NCBI RefSeq assembly: GCF_001039355.2
Contig: NW_019775605.1
Coordinates: 260,848 to 297,830 of the forward strand
Direction: 5' to 3'
Source: Lingula anatina
Taxonomy: Eukaryota > Brachiopoda > Lingulata > Lingulida > Lingulidae
DNA: 36,983 bases
The notes beneath the pieces were generated by a model, which worked only from the letters and a program-made list of their open reading frames with translations, ran no database searches and was not told the DNA's origin. Within the stretch, counting starts at the first letter, position 1. Each line of letters begins with the position of its first letter. Shown here piece by piece: positions 1 to 10,234 of the stretch. The position numbers and the translations under genes were made by a program.

Positions 1-615
1 GTGGATAATATTGTGACGGGAACTGACACTTCAAACCAAGCCATTCAAATGTACGAGGAATCAAATGATATGCTTGCATCTGCAGGATTCAATCTTCAGT
101 CGTGGGCTACCAATGACCCCAAACTCCGCAACATAGTCAAAACTGACGGAGTAGCTCACGCAGACCACAAGAATACACCGATGTTGGGAATGATATGGGA
201 CACTGAACAAGATACGTTATCTTACAAGTCCGGTGAAGACATCCCAGTCAGCCAAGTCACCAAACGCGAAGTGATTAGTCGCATTTCTCGAGTTTACGAC
301 CCGCTAGGTCTGTTAGCACCAGTTATTGTTCGAGGTAAAATGTTCATGCAAGAACTCTGGAAAGCGGAACTCGATTGGGATCAAACTTTACCTCCAGAAC
401 TAAGCGAAACTTGGAAAGAAATTGCTGCTGATCTTGAACAATGTTCATTGCTGAAAGTTACCCGGCAGTATTTTTCAAACACCAAGGAGTCACAACAGCC
501 CATGGAATTACATTGTTTTGTCGACGCCAGTGAAAAGGCATATGGATGCGCCGTATATCTACGAAACGGAGAACAAACTACTTTAGTCATGTCCAAATCC
601 GAGTTGCCCCAGTGA
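1..615 (+). pseudogene. BEL/Pao retrotransposon pol, copy 1: reverse transcriptase tail and RNase H start
   Basis: The frame opens at the window edge inside the reverse transcriptase active site: the first codons read VDNIVTGT, which fits the Y-V-D-D/N box of BEL/Pao elements. It continues through the RT connection (SRVYDPLGLLAPVIVRGKMF, typical of Pao) into the RNase H domain, whose first catalytic Asp lies in HCFVDASEKAYG near 520-545. The frame ends at TGA 613-615. The RNase H continues in another frame from about 600, where one base appears to be missing inside the MSKS-RVAP motif. The element therefore has a frameshift here. The 5' part (5' LTR, gag, protease, RT fingers) lies outside the window. 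Family assignment is firm; activity of this copy is very unlikely. Confidence 0.9.
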
Positions 616-1790
616 AAACGATCACTATTCCGCGCCTTGAACTGATGGCAGCTGTTCTAGGAACCCGCCTCACAAGTTTTGTTCATGACCAGCTGAAAGA
701 GAACATTAACATTGCGAAATGTGTTCTGTGGACAGACAGCCAAATTGTGCTGTGCTGGCTTAAAAGCGACAAACATCTACCGTTGTTTGTCCGAAATCGT
801 GTCAACAAAATCAAACTGTCGATGTTCAACGAATACAGATATTGTCCGACGGATGACAACCCGGCCGATCTCATAACACGCGGTACGACCGTATCGTCAC
901 TAGAAATCGCAACTATATGGTGGGAAGGACCCGCCTGGCTTGCACATGGAGATTGGCCCATAGGAGAGTACAACAGTACTGTAATGCATTTGAGAACGGA
1001 GTGGGCAGAGTTTGCCCCACTCACCCCAAGTGATTCGTTGAATGAGCAACTCTTTAAAAACAATCCAAATGTCATTGACCCTACGACCGCAGTTCAGGGT
1101 CATTCCGTTGAAACTGATATTTCCAACAAAGCCAACAACCAAGCAATGCGAGGAAATCAGCCGCTCACAACGAAAACGGACATTTCAAAGGTGATTGACA
1201 TTGGCCGACATGGCACGCTTCCGAAACTGTTAAACATTACGGCATTGGTGCTCAGATTTGTTGCCATTATGAAGGGAAAAATACACAACACGTCATCTTA
1301 CGTAATTACAAACGCCTCGCCTTCTGCAGAAGAAATCGTTAATGCAGAAGAAATGTGGATCAAGTGTGTTCAAGAGAAAGCTTTCTATCAAGAACTTGAC
1401 TCATTGAAAGGAGGAAAATCTAAATCAAATACTGTTAAGCAACTTGCTTTGTTTTTAGACAGTAATGGCATTATACGACTTACAGGTCGCTTACAAAACG
1501 CACCCTTGACTTACGACGCAAAACACCCGATACTATTACCACGGCAACATCCATTCACTTTGTTAGTGATAAATGACGCGCACAAACAAGCGCTACATTC
1601 CGGCATGCAATCAACTGTAACAAGTATCAGGCAGAGATTTTGGATCCCCAGAGCACGTGAAACTGTCAACCGCGTCCTACGTAAATGTGTCACATGCAGA
1701 CGCTTGACCGGCAGACCCTATGCTTCTCCGGTTGCTCCGCCACTACGAACGTTCAGAGTTCACGATGCTCCCCCGTTTATGGTCACTTGA
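600..1790 (+). pseudogene. BEL/Pao pol, copy 1: RNase H remainder and integrase zinc-binding domain
   Basis: This stretch continues the pol polyprotein after the frameshift near 600. RNase H residues are visible in order: IPRLELMAAVLGTRL (Glu), LWTDSQIVLCWL (Asp) and CPTDDNPADLITRG (Asp). A linker follows, then an HHCC integrase zinc-binding domain near 1550-1710, with His residues in INDAHKQALHSGM and Cys residues in RKCVTCRR. The frame stops at TGA 1788-1790, immediately before the integrase catalytic core. The second copy has TGG at the equivalent codon (about 5041-5043), so this is a nonsense change of copy 1 and not a natural end. The first ATG of the open frame (546) overlaps the previous frame and is not a real start. 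Confidence 0.9.
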
Positions 1791-2840
1791 GTTGATTTTA
1801 CAGGGGCACTCTACGTCAAAACGTCCGCGAATTGTGAAGCGAAAGCCTACATATGTTTATTTACTTGCTCCGCTACTCACGCCGTCCACCTGGAAGTTGT
1901 GAATGACTTATCTACATCTTCATTTATGAATGCATTTCGAAGATTCGCTGCCAGAAGATCACTTCCTACGAAAATGATTAGTGACAACGCAACAACTTAT
2001 TATTCAGCCGCCAATGAAATCAATAAACTTTTCGAAAATGAAGATGTACGTCGATATCTAAGTCAAAATAGAGTGAAGTGGGAATTCATTCCTAAAAGAG
2101 CACCGTTGTTTGGTGGCTTTTGGGAAAGATTAATTGGTCTCACGAAGAATGCAATGAGAAAAACACTAGGACGCGCTCGCATCATGCTAGACGAATTGCA
2201 TACCATAACATCGGAAATAGAAGCAACACTGAATGACCGCCCCATTACCTACGTTAATGAGGGTGAACCTCTTACACCATCAATGCTTTTGAACGGACGT
2301 CGAATCAACACACTACCTTGCAAACTGACAGATGAGGATGAAAGATTGGATCCGACGTTCGCACTAGATGGCAAAATCTCCAAAGAACACTTGACAAAAC
2401 GATTGAAACATGTGCAGGAGGTCAATGCACATTTCACGCAAAGATGGACCTCCGAATATCTCACTGCACTAAGGGAAAGGGACAATATGAATGGGGTTAA
2501 ACAAAATATTGTTCAAGTTGGAGACGTAGTACTTATTCATGAGGATATAAAACCTAGACTTTTGTGGGATTTGGGACTAATTACAAAACTGAGCTACGGC
2601 AATGAGGGAATAGTGCGATCAGCAACATTGAAAACTAAGTATGGAACAACAAATCGCCCTATTACGAAACTTTATCCTCTCGAAATTTCCGTTGATTATG
2701 ACACTGCCCCTGACCTGAGAGAAGTCACACTGTCCAAAGAAATTACTGATGAAAACATCAAAATACCAGCCCGTAACACGAGACGCGCCGCCCAGCAAGC
2801 AAAGGAAAACATCGCTAGATGGATTCAAGAATTGAAATGA
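1791..2840 (+). pseudogene. BEL/Pao pol, copy 1: integrase core and DUF5641-like C-terminus
   Basis: It is in the same frame as the preceding segment, read on past TGA 1788-1790. The DDE integrase core is complete in outline: first Asp in VDFTGALYV (1791-1817), second Asp in MISDNATTYYSA (near 1980-2010), Glu in LFGGFWERLIGL (near 2107-2140). The C-terminal part (VQVGDVVLIHEDIKPRLLWDLGLI, then PITKLYPLEI) matches the DUF5641 region that ends Pao polyproteins. The stop is TGA 2838-2840. A GTG at 1899 can be read as a start but is only the first usable codon of the open frame. Apart from the upstream frameshift and nonsense codon this segment is undamaged, which suggests a fairly recent insertion. 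Confidence 0.9.
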
Positions 2841-3151
2841 AAATGAACTTTGATTACTTATGGAACTATTAGACTGTTAAATGAAACTGTTTGAAACATT
2901 TAATCAAGCGCATTAATGGATTATTTAACCTTACTATTGGACTATTTCTAATTAACGTTGCTTTGGACTTCGTTTTTTGTTTCAATGACAATCTATTACA
3001 CAAATGTTTACATTTATCAGTACTTACTGACTAGTACACCGCAAGAACTTGTTGATATGACTCGAGTTTAATGAACTTCTTGGATTTCTTGCTTATTTTA
3101 ACAGAATTAATGCTTTCATGTTCACTTTTACAACTTGTTGCCCCCGGAGAA

Positions 3152-3402
3152 TGTTGGAACGTATAGAAAAGGCATGTCCATGCAAACGAAGCGCACTATC
3201 AGTTGTAGTAACGTATTTTAAAGCTCGTATGTCAATGTCTGTAGTGGACATGGATTTAGTTTTAGCTCCGCCTCCTATTGCCTACTTTGTATATATTCAC
3301 GCCCTGCTCATTGAGTGGGTAGTTTTTGATCAGTCTCTGTACTGTAGATAATAAACGTGTAGTTTTTCAACTCTCGTTTTTTCTCTGAACCGCATATCGA
3401 CA
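3152..3402 (+). repeat. 3' LTR of BEL copy 1
   Basis: The boundary is inferred by comparing the two copies. Both 3' ends diverge right after CATATCGACA, and both preceding regions contain a purine-rich CCCCCGGAGAA followed by TGTTGGAACG. That gives a 251-bp LTR with TG...CA ends. It contains a TATATA stretch near 3288 and AATAAA at 3350-3355, suitable for promoter and polyadenylation. About 310 bp of non-coding sequence (2841-3151) separates the pol stop from the LTR. No 5' LTR is in the window to confirm the edges directly, and no target-site duplication can be scored. Confidence 0.75.
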
Positions 3403-3774
3403 TATTAGGGAAGTCAACTAATACCACCCACCCTGGAACAGTCTCATTAAAAACTCTTGCGGACAAGATGAGTGAATTTTACATATTGTAACAATTGGGG
3501 TCAGTGAGGCTACGAATCCGCTATAAGAAATTATTAGACGTAATGTAAACACAGGCTGCACGATCGTCTGCTATAACCTGTTTTTATTTTTTTCTAGTTA
3601 TCTTTCACTAATCCTACCTAAAAACTTCGTTTTCCTCAGAGCCTTATGTCCTAGTGTTTATCCAAACGAACTCCGTAGTTTAGTCTTTCATTGTAATCCA
3701 TAAAAAGGGTAAAAATAGTCCAAAATTCTAATGCACAGGCTGGCCACACTTCCATGCTGAGCGGCCATGCTGTT

Positions 3775-3837
3775 AGGTCACGACCCTGACCTTTGACCGC
3801 GTCGAGTGGTGACGTAACGAGGCGAGTCTATAAATAG
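3775..3837 (+). promoter_or_regulatory. Promoter-like cluster: nuclear-receptor half-sites, CRE, TATA box
   Basis: The segment holds AGGTCA (3775-3780), then TGACCT-T-TGACC (3787-3798). The latter is, on the minus strand, almost the consensus DR1 site AGGTCA-A-AGGTCA. A CRE-like TGACGTAA follows at 3810-3817, and TATAAATAG at 3829-3837. The spacing (CRE about 20 bp upstream of TATA) is that of a core promoter reading rightwards, with initiation expected near 3860. Local GC content is higher than in the neighbourhood. It may be a host promoter or the LTR promoter of an unrecognised element. The contig join at 4047 means whatever gene it drove is probably not what now follows. Confidence 0.5.
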
Positions 3838-3938
3838 GGCAGAGCTCAAAGTCGGGGCGATTCGAATCTTACAATTCTCTCGTTGAAATTTTTTCAAGAC
3901 AGCTAGCGCCAGTTAGTTCGATTTATTTTTATTTAATA

Positions 3939-3963
3939 GGGTGCCCCTGCGGGGGTTATACCC
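3939..3963. other. GC-rich nested hairpin downstream of the promoter-like cluster
   Basis: GGGT (3939-3942) pairs with ACCC (3960-3963), enclosing CCCC-TGC-GGGG. It lies about 80 bp after the expected start site, so it would sit in a 5' leader if the promoter above is real. The function is unknown. The rest of 3403-4046 shows no open frame or recognisable repeat; 4028-4046 is T-rich and ends at the N. Confidence 0.35.
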
Positions 3964-4047
3964 GTCTTGCATTAAGCACAACTTTATGTAATTTAGAATA
4001 GATTTTAATTTAAATAATCTTATTTTTTCCAGTTACTATTATAGTAN

Positions 4048-5153
4048 AAAATCGTGTCAACGAAATCAAACCGTCGTTGTTCAACGAATACAGATATTGT
4101 CCGACGGATGACAACCCGGCCGATCTCATAACACGCGGTACGACCGTATCGTCACTAGAAATCGCAACTATATGGTGGGAAGGACCCGCCTGGCTTGCAC
4201 ATGGAGATTGGCCCATAGGAGAGTACAACAGTACTGTAATGCATTTGAGAACGGAGCGGGCAGAGTTTGCCCCACTCAACCCAAGTGATTCGTTGAATGA
4301 GCAACTCTTTAAAAACAATCCAAATGTCATTGACCCTACGACCGCAGTTCAGGGTCATTCCGTTGAAACTGATATTTCCGACAAAGCCAACAACCAAAGA
4401 ATGCGAGGAAATCAGCCGCTCACAACGAAAACAGACATTTCAAAGGTGATCGACATAGGCAGACATGGCACGCTTCCGAAACTATTAAACGTTACGGCAT
4501 TGGTGCTCAGATTTGTTGCCGTTATGAAGGGGAAAATACACAAGACGTCATCTTTCGTAATTACAAACGCCTCGCCTTCTGCAGAAGAAATCGTTAATTC
4601 AGAAGAAATGTGGATCAAGTGTGTTCAAGAGAAAGTTTTCTATCAAGAACTTGACTCATTGAAAGGAGGAAAATCTAAATCAAATACTGTTAAGCAACTT
4701 TCTTTGTTTTTAGACAGTAATGGCATTATACGACTTACAGGTCGCTTACAAAACGCACCCTTCACTTACGACGCAAAACACCCGATACTATTACCACGGC
4801 AACATCCATTCACTTTGTTAGTGATTAATGACGCGCACAAACGAGCGCTACATTCCGGCATGCAATCAACTGTAACAAGTATCAGGCAGAGATTTTGGAT
4901 CCCCAGAGCACGTGAAACTGTCAACCGCGTCCTACGTAAATGTGTCACATGCAGACGCTTGATCGGCAGACCCTATGCTTCTCCGGTTGCTCCGCCTCTA
5001 CGAACGTTCAGAGTTCACGATGCTCCCCCGTTTACGGTCACTGGAGTTGATTTTACAGGGGCACTCTACGTCAACATACCAGCCCGTAACACGAGACGCG
5101 CCGCCCAGCAAGCAAAAGAAAACATCGCTAGATGGATTCAAGAACTGAAATGA
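4048..5153 (+). pseudogene. BEL/Pao pol, copy 2: RNase H end and integrase with core deleted
   Basis: The segment begins directly after the single N at 4047, at the position equivalent to about 793 of copy 1. It reads through the end of RNase H (CPTDDNPADLITRG) and the integrase HHCC domain (INDAHKRALHSGM, RKCVTCRR) to VDFTGALYV, the first catalytic Asp. It then jumps to IPARNTRRAAQQAKE, the last 25 or so residues of pol. Against copy 1 this removes 942 bp (about 1816 to 2758), exactly 314 codons, between two TCAA tetranucleotides. The frame stays open to the TGA at 5151-5153, but the second Asp, the Glu and the DUF5641 region are lost, so it cannot be an active integrase. The two copies are otherwise very similar, with scattered substitutions. 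Confidence 0.9.
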
Positions 5154-5469
5154 AAATGAACTTTGATTACTTATGGAACTATTAGACTGTTCAAATGAAA
5201 CTGTTTGAGACATTTAATCAAGCTTATTAATGGATTATTTAACATTACTATTGGAATATTTCTAATATTAGCGTTGCTATGGACTTCGTTTTTTGTTTCA
5301 ATGACAATCTATTGCATAGATGTTTACATTAATCAGTATACTTACTGACTAATACATCGCAAGGACTTGTTGATATGACTTACGTTTAATGGAATATTTG
5401 GATTTCTTGCTTATTTTAAAACACTTAATGCTTTCATGTTTACTTTTACAACTTGTTGCCCCCGGAGAA

Positions 5470-5716
5470 TGTTGGAACGTATAGAAAAAGCATGTCCATG
5501 CAAACGAAGCGCACTATCAGTTGTAGTAACGTATTTTAAAGCTCATATGTCAATGTCTGTAGTGGACATGGGTTTAGTTTTAGCTCCGCCTCCTATTGCC
5601 TACTTTGTATATATTCACGCCCTGCTCATTGAGTGGGTAGTTTTTGATCAGTCTCTGTAGATAATAAACGTGTAGTTTTTTCAACTCTCGTTTTTTCTCT
5701 GAACCGCATATCGACA
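5470..5716 (+). repeat. 3' LTR of BEL copy 2
   Basis: It corresponds base for base to 3152-3402 apart from scattered substitutions, loss of about 5 bp in the CTGTACTGTAG region, and one extra T. It starts TGTTGGAACG after CCCGGAGAA and ends CATATCGACA. AATAAA is at 5663-5668. The sequence after it (AGATGTCTTG) differs from that after copy 1, which fixes the right edge. Confidence 0.75.
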
Positions 5717-5726
5717 AGATGTCTTG

Positions 5727-6470
5727 TATGGGCATATATTGTTTTCCAGATGACAGTTATAGGTAATTTGCAACCTCCTACACAAACAACCTCAAATCAT
5801 CACATTTGCTGTTTTCTTTGAGGGTAAATAATACATTGCAATATTGAAATATTTGTTTTGGTTAATTCTCACACTTCTGATTATCAATTTCCAATAAACT
5901 TGACACTTAAAAAAAAGTCGCAGACAAGTGATCAGCATATCACAGATTTTTATTATTCTTAAGCATCATTTGTACAGATTTCAGAAATATTGAACAAGAT
6001 TTGTCAAAATTGTTAACATTTAACTATTTCAAGTCATGGAATTTGCCAGTGTTTTCAGTGTAATTTTCAGATTTCTCAAATATATCGTTTGAAGAAAATA
6101 CTTTTCATTATACACAGTCAACTGATCAGCTTATCACAGATTTATATTGTTGTTAAGCATCATTTGTACAAATTTCAGAAATATTGAACTAGATTTGTCA
6201 AAATTGTTAACATTTAACTATTTCAAGTCATGGAATTTGCTATTGTTCTCAGTGTAATTTTCAGATTTCTCAAATATATCCTTTGAAGAAAATACTTTGC
6301 ATTATACACAGTCAACTGATCAGCTTATCACAGATTTATATTGTTGTTAAGCATCATTTGTAAAAATTTCAGAAATTTTGAACAAGATTTGACAAAATAA
6401 TTAATGTTTAACTATTTTCAGATATGGAATTTCCCAGTCTTTTCAATGTAATTTTCAGTTTTTTCCGTTG
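5727..6470 (+). repeat. 194-bp tandem repeat block A
   Basis: An AT-rich leader (5727-5910) is followed by three copies of a 194-bp unit. The shared core around TGATCAGC...ATCACAG begins near 5922, 6116 and 6310. Each unit runs through AAGCATCATTTG, TTTCAGAAAT, AACATTTAACTATTT and CAGATTTCTCAAATATAT. Protein coding is not seen. The block ends at a pyrimidine tract and CCAG near 6486 that resembles a splice acceptor; 6487-6669 has no product I recognise. The equivalent tract in block B is followed by more repeat, so the acceptor may be chance. Confidence 0.8.
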
Positions 6471-6670
6471 TATTGTTCTTTTTCCAGAGTACCCTTACCA
6501 TGAAGAAGCAGGCAGCGAAAGACAGCACCAAGAGCAGCACTATGTCTTATCCATGTGTACAATACATGATATGTGGCAAGATTTAGGACATTGTCAAATG
6601 TTGTGATAACAACAACCCATTCCAGAAACCCATTGTAAGGAGTAATCTGCATCTGGCATTGATAGTAAGN

Positions 6671-7440
6671 GGGTATATATTGTTTTTCAGATAACAGTTA
6701 TAGGTAATTTGCAACCTCCTACACAAACAACCTCAAATCATCACATTTGCTGTTTTCTTTGAGAGTAAATAATACATTGCAATATTGAAATATTTGTTTT
6801 GGTTAATTCTCACACTTCTGCATGATTATCAGTTTCCAGTAAACCAGACACTTAATAAAAGACACAGACAACTGATCAGCTTATCACAGAATTTTATTGT
6901 TGTTAAGCATCATATTTATAGGTTTCAGAAACATTGGACAAGATTATTGTCAAAATTATTCAAATTTAACTATTTTATGTCGTGGAATTTGCCTGTGCTT
7001 TCAGTGTAATTTTCAGATTTCTCAAATATATCATACAAAGAAAATACTTTTTATTTCAGAAATATTTGACAAGATTTGACAAAATTATTAACATTTAACT
7101 ATTTTAAGTCATGAGATTTGCCAGTCTTTTCGATGTTATTTTCAGTTTTTGCAGTTTTATTGTTCTTTTTCCAGATTATCACAGATTTTTATTGTTGTTA
7201 AGCATCATTTGTAAAAATTTCAGAAATATTGGAAAAGATTTGTCAAAAGTATTAACGTTTAACTATTTTAAGTTATGGAATTTGCCAGTGTTTTCAGTGT
7301 AATTTTCAGATTTCTCAAATATATTGTACAAAGAAAATGCTTTTCATTAGACACAGACAACTGATCAGCTTATCACAGATTTTTATTGCTGTTATTGGAC
7401 TAGATTTGACAAAATTATTAACATTTTTAACTAATTTTCT
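6671..7440 (+). repeat. 194-bp tandem repeat block B (second copy of leader plus array)
   Basis: Starting immediately after the N at 6670, the same leader as at 5727 recurs (AACAACCTCAAATCATCACA and what follows). It is followed by diverged copies of the 194-bp unit with cores near 6867, 7175 and 7355, some of them shortened. The whole of 5727-6470 is thus repeated across an assembly join. It may be a true segmental duplication or two alleles placed in series. Confidence 0.75.
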
Positions 7441-8044
7441 TCACCTCTAAAGCCATACATATATGTGCGAGAATACATTGGCCATCACACAAAATAAGTG
7501 GAAATTACATTTGATGCTGTTTTCAAATGCCATTCAGTAAGGTATTTTTATTTCTGTTGCAGATATCAATGAATGTGAAGAGACTCCCTGGGTGTGCAGC
7601 CAGTTGTGTGAGAATACTGTGGGCTCTTTCTCTGTAAGTGTGTCCATGGCTACCTAGAGACAGCTGATGGGTGGACCTGCAAAAGAAGAGACAGTAAGTA
7701 GCAGGGTTTTTTCTTGATGGTAGTTTTTGTTATTGTAATTTTACAGTTTGTTTTTCCAGTACTGAAGGTTACAACTGGAGTGTCACCCTTTTGAATCAAG
7801 GGGTTATATTGACGACTAGTTAAGTTTCTGTTCATATCAGGCAAATCAATAGGTCTTGGATTTTTCAAAAAGATGCAATTGTGAGCCTTATAGTTTTGAA
7901 TCTGATTCATATATCCACTTCTGTGTTTATTCTGCTGTGATAAATATATTTTGAAATACTCTATTTACTTGTCTTTAAGTTAAGAGATAATATATTCATT
8001 TATTCTGCTTCACATCTTTTAATAAATCTTAAATTAGAAAAAAT
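7436..8044 (+). repeat. Segmental duplication, left copy (EGF exon plus flanking intron)
   Basis: It is highly similar to 10633-11441 from TTTCTTCAC through the EGF exon to AAATTAGAAAAAATATT. This copy lacks the MITE found in the right copy and shows the intact empty TTAA site at 7820-7823. About 2.6 kb of retroelement-rich DNA separates the copies. Confidence 0.85.
7563..7693 (+). pseudogene. LRP-like gene, EGF-like exon (left copy), frameshifted
   Basis: The exon is bounded by TTGCAG (acceptor) and GTAAGT (donor at 7694). It reads DINECEE, then [15 protein letters not shown], the first part of a calcium-binding EGF domain as found next to YWTD propellers in LDL-receptor family proteins. 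One base is missing near 7629 relative to the right copy (CTCTGTAAG against CCACTATAAG), so the frame is lost before the last two cysteines and reaches TAG. The length is 131 nt where a phase 1-1 exon of 132 nt is expected. It would bind Ca2+ and help ligand release in the parent receptor. It is a pseudo-exon unless the gap is a sequencing error. Confidence 0.75.
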
Positions 8045-8269
8045 ATTTGCTGAAATATATAATGATTATAGTAAAGTTTAATTATGTAACAGATATAGTT
8101 AATGGTTATCAACCACCTAATGTTTTTCCAGTTCAGTTATATGTATACAGTTTTACTTCAGCTTTTGTTGTATGTCATCATTTATATCAAATTTATGCTT
8201 GTTTCCTTTCGAGTCCTGTGCGAACACTTTTCCATTAAAATACCAGGCTGATTCAACCTTTTAGTGTTT

Positions 8270-9060
8270 TTTTACTTGCTTAATAAGCTCAGCGTTTAGT
8301 GGTGTGAGGTGGTCGTACATGTAGAATGCATCTTTCTGTGTCCTTTTATGTCTGATTATTTCCACCTTTGACTCTTGGTTGACCATTCTGGCTATGACTG
8401 GGAGTGCAGCACCATTTCGTCCGGGAATCCGATGTATGGCCAGGATGTTAGCTGGGCCGGTTCACATTCAAATTTGCTCACTCCTTGAGGATCTTGCATA
8501 ATTCAGATCTCAAGTCTTCTTTGGGGGATTCTGGCCAATCAAGGAACTTAATTTAATGTTATTTTTCTGACTATACTGCTGATTAAAATTAGCCATTGAT
8601 AAGGCTGCCTGGGCTTGTCTACAATAACTTTTCATCTTAATTGTCATTCATTTTTCTCAGTTCTGCTTCTTGTCTTACTAGTTTTTCAATCTTTTCTTTC
8701 AAAGGCACTCAACTTGGTCAGGTAGTCTTCAAGCTTTTTACTGATCTCACCTTTCTCTGCCTTCCATTTGTTGTTCTTCTCTTTAGCTGTTTGTTCTACG
8801 TCTGTGTGAAGGCAGTGTAGTTGTTGCTGTGTAGATTAATCTTTCTTGGAGCTTTTTAGAATTTTCGAGGGCTGTTCATGTTTGTGTCAATTCTTTGTTC
8901 ATCGTCTCATTCTAAGAAGCAAGCTTGTCTCTTTCCCTGGTGGTGTTTTCAAGGTCTTTTTGGAGCAGTCTTAGTTTGAGATCAATGTTTTTTTCATAGT
9001 GCTGTGAAATTAGGTGATAACACTGTTTTCAAAGTCGCGTAGGGCCGACATACAAATATC
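8270..9060 (-). pseudogene. Non-LTR retrotransposon ORF1, coiled coil and RRM-like end (decayed)
   Basis: On the minus strand the segment 9000-8620 reads as charged heptad-like pieces (EKNIDLKLRLLQKDLENTT, KEKIEKLVRQEAELRKMND), separated by stops and frameshifts: a degraded coiled coil. Downstream, near 8460-8270, the pieces ILAIHRIPGRNGAALPVIAR and YDHLTPLNAELIK resemble the RRM/C-terminal region of L1-type ORF1 proteins (the HR-PGR-PVI-R pattern). ORF1 proteins of this kind bind element RNA as trimers. The order coiled coil then RRM is as expected downstream of the PHD segment at 9392-9770. The exact clade (CR1, L1/Tx1 or other) cannot be set without the RT. Confidence 0.6.
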
Positions 9061-9158
9061 TTTGGTTGAGTTAGGCCCTTCATCTTCTTGTTGAGGTGAT
9101 GTCTGGGACCCTGAGGTGGTCATTTCAGACATGGTTTGGGAGTGCTGGTGGGTGGAAT

Positions 9159-9391
9159 GTACAGTTAGGCTCTATTCCCATAGATTTTAGATCGATCTAT
9201 CCCCACAGGGAGTCTCATTAGATTACTTTCAGATAATCCGACTCAAATGTCTGTCCTGCCTACTACAAGCTGTAAGGGCCTGGTAATTAACTTTCGTGTC
9301 CGCCCGGCTGACAGCTATTTAGCGTGAACCCCCAGGGAGTTAGGTCGATCTAAAGTAGGTCGATCTAATCTATGGAAATGGGGTGTTACAC
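9159..9391. mobile_element. MITE nested in the ORF1 remnant
   Basis: The left end reads TGTACAGTTAGGCTCTATTC with CCATAGATT and AGATCGATCTA; the right end, in reverse complement, gives TGTAACACCCCATTTCCATA with GATT and AGATCGACCTA. These are imperfect terminal inverted repeats about 40 bp long. It splits the retroelement ORF1 between its PHD and coiled-coil parts. The internal GGCCTGGTAATTAA is shared with the MITE at 34198-34401, so both belong to one family. It has no coding capacity. Confidence 0.6.
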
Positions 9392-9770
9392 TCTGTGTTG
9401 CAATGTGCACAAAATTAGGCTTACTGCTTTCTTTTGTTGGCTGTGGGTGTTGACTGGTGTTGAATGAATCCAGTGTTTGTGTGGCCATGTTGATATTGTT
9501 ACATCTATCTTGTTTGTTTATATTTGACCTTCCATTGAGGGCTTTTACAATCTCAGTGTCAACTTTAACACAACAGATACAAGTGAATTTCCTTGTTGAT
9601 TGTGTAAGAATAGATAATTGGTATGCTGGCAGTTCAGTGTATTGGTAGTGTAACCACAATTTACAGACATTGCATTGTATCATGTGTTCATCTTCTTCCC
9701 TCATTACAAAGAGAGCAAAGGTTAGATATTTCATCCATAGCGTTACTAGTAGGGTCTGCTCCCCCATCAT
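9392..9770 (-). pseudogene. Non-LTR retrotransposon ORF1, PHD-finger part
   Basis: The minus-strand frame shows EDEHMIQCNVCKLWLHYQYT followed by FTCICC, the second half of a PHD finger. The first pair of cysteines (CSLCNEG) lies just upstream in another frame near 9715-9735, so there is a one-base frameshift inside the domain. One zinc ligand is also degraded (Tyr where Cys is expected in HYQYTE). PHD fingers are common in ORF1 proteins of CR1-like elements of marine invertebrates, where they may direct integration or chromatin binding. The apparent C-terminus of the open frame below about 9392 is MITE sequence, not protein. Confidence 0.6.
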
Positions 9771-9802
9771 CTAAAGTTGAAGTGAACCTAATCCGGTCAG
9801 GT

Positions 9803-10234
9803 TTATGTGACCAGGTCATCGTAGGTCTGATCTAGGGAATCAGAGTTCCTCTCAAGCTCTGACAGAGTACATAAATTAGGACTGTATTCGTGGAGGCTAA
9901 AGTTGGTATCTTCATCCACAAACACTCGACCGTTGGTAATCTCGTAAGAGTCCAGATATAGTGCTGCATCCTGTAGTGAGTTAAAGCTTTTATGGCAGGC
10001 CCCAGCGAATTTGTTTGTACTTTGTTGCGCCATTGACCATTGCAGGAATAATGCTATATGTCTCTGCCACTGCATAGAGTTTTTTATTATCTGACGGCAT
10101 TGTGAACAACAAAGGTCGGCTAGGGTTCGAACAAAGACCAAGATGGCGTAGTAATGGCCGTAAGCACGACGGGTAGCAAACACGTCAAATTTTACCTTCA
10201 CACGTGGTGTAAACACAAAAGTTTTTGTACTCAC
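9803..10234 (-). pseudogene. Probable N-terminal part of the same ORF1
   Basis: This is a 143-codon open frame directly upstream (minus strand) of the PHD segment. Its second half (SLQDAALYLDSYEITNGRVF, then DEDTNFSLHEYSPNL, with acidic and Ser-rich residues) looks like real protein; the first half (LVFVRTLADLCCSQC) is less convincing. The stop at 9803-9805 is followed within 35 nt by the PHD region in other frames. I infer that it belongs to the same retroelement because of strand, spacing and the absence of any other candidate. It could instead be an unrelated small ORF. Confidence 0.4.

Noticed and set aside
683-1075. Open frame on the minus strand of BEL copy 1 (and its twin at 4010-4330)
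   Set aside because: Antisense shadow of RNase H; it is present in both copies only because the sense sequence is conserved.
3118-3351. 77-codon frame near the BEL 3' end (also 5436-5660)
   Set aside because: It spans the LTR boundary and is conserved only as LTR sequence; no protein motif.
6487-6669. Possible LRP exon after a pyrimidine tract and CCAG
   Set aside because: No recognisable cysteine pattern; the same tract in block B precedes more repeat, not an exon.
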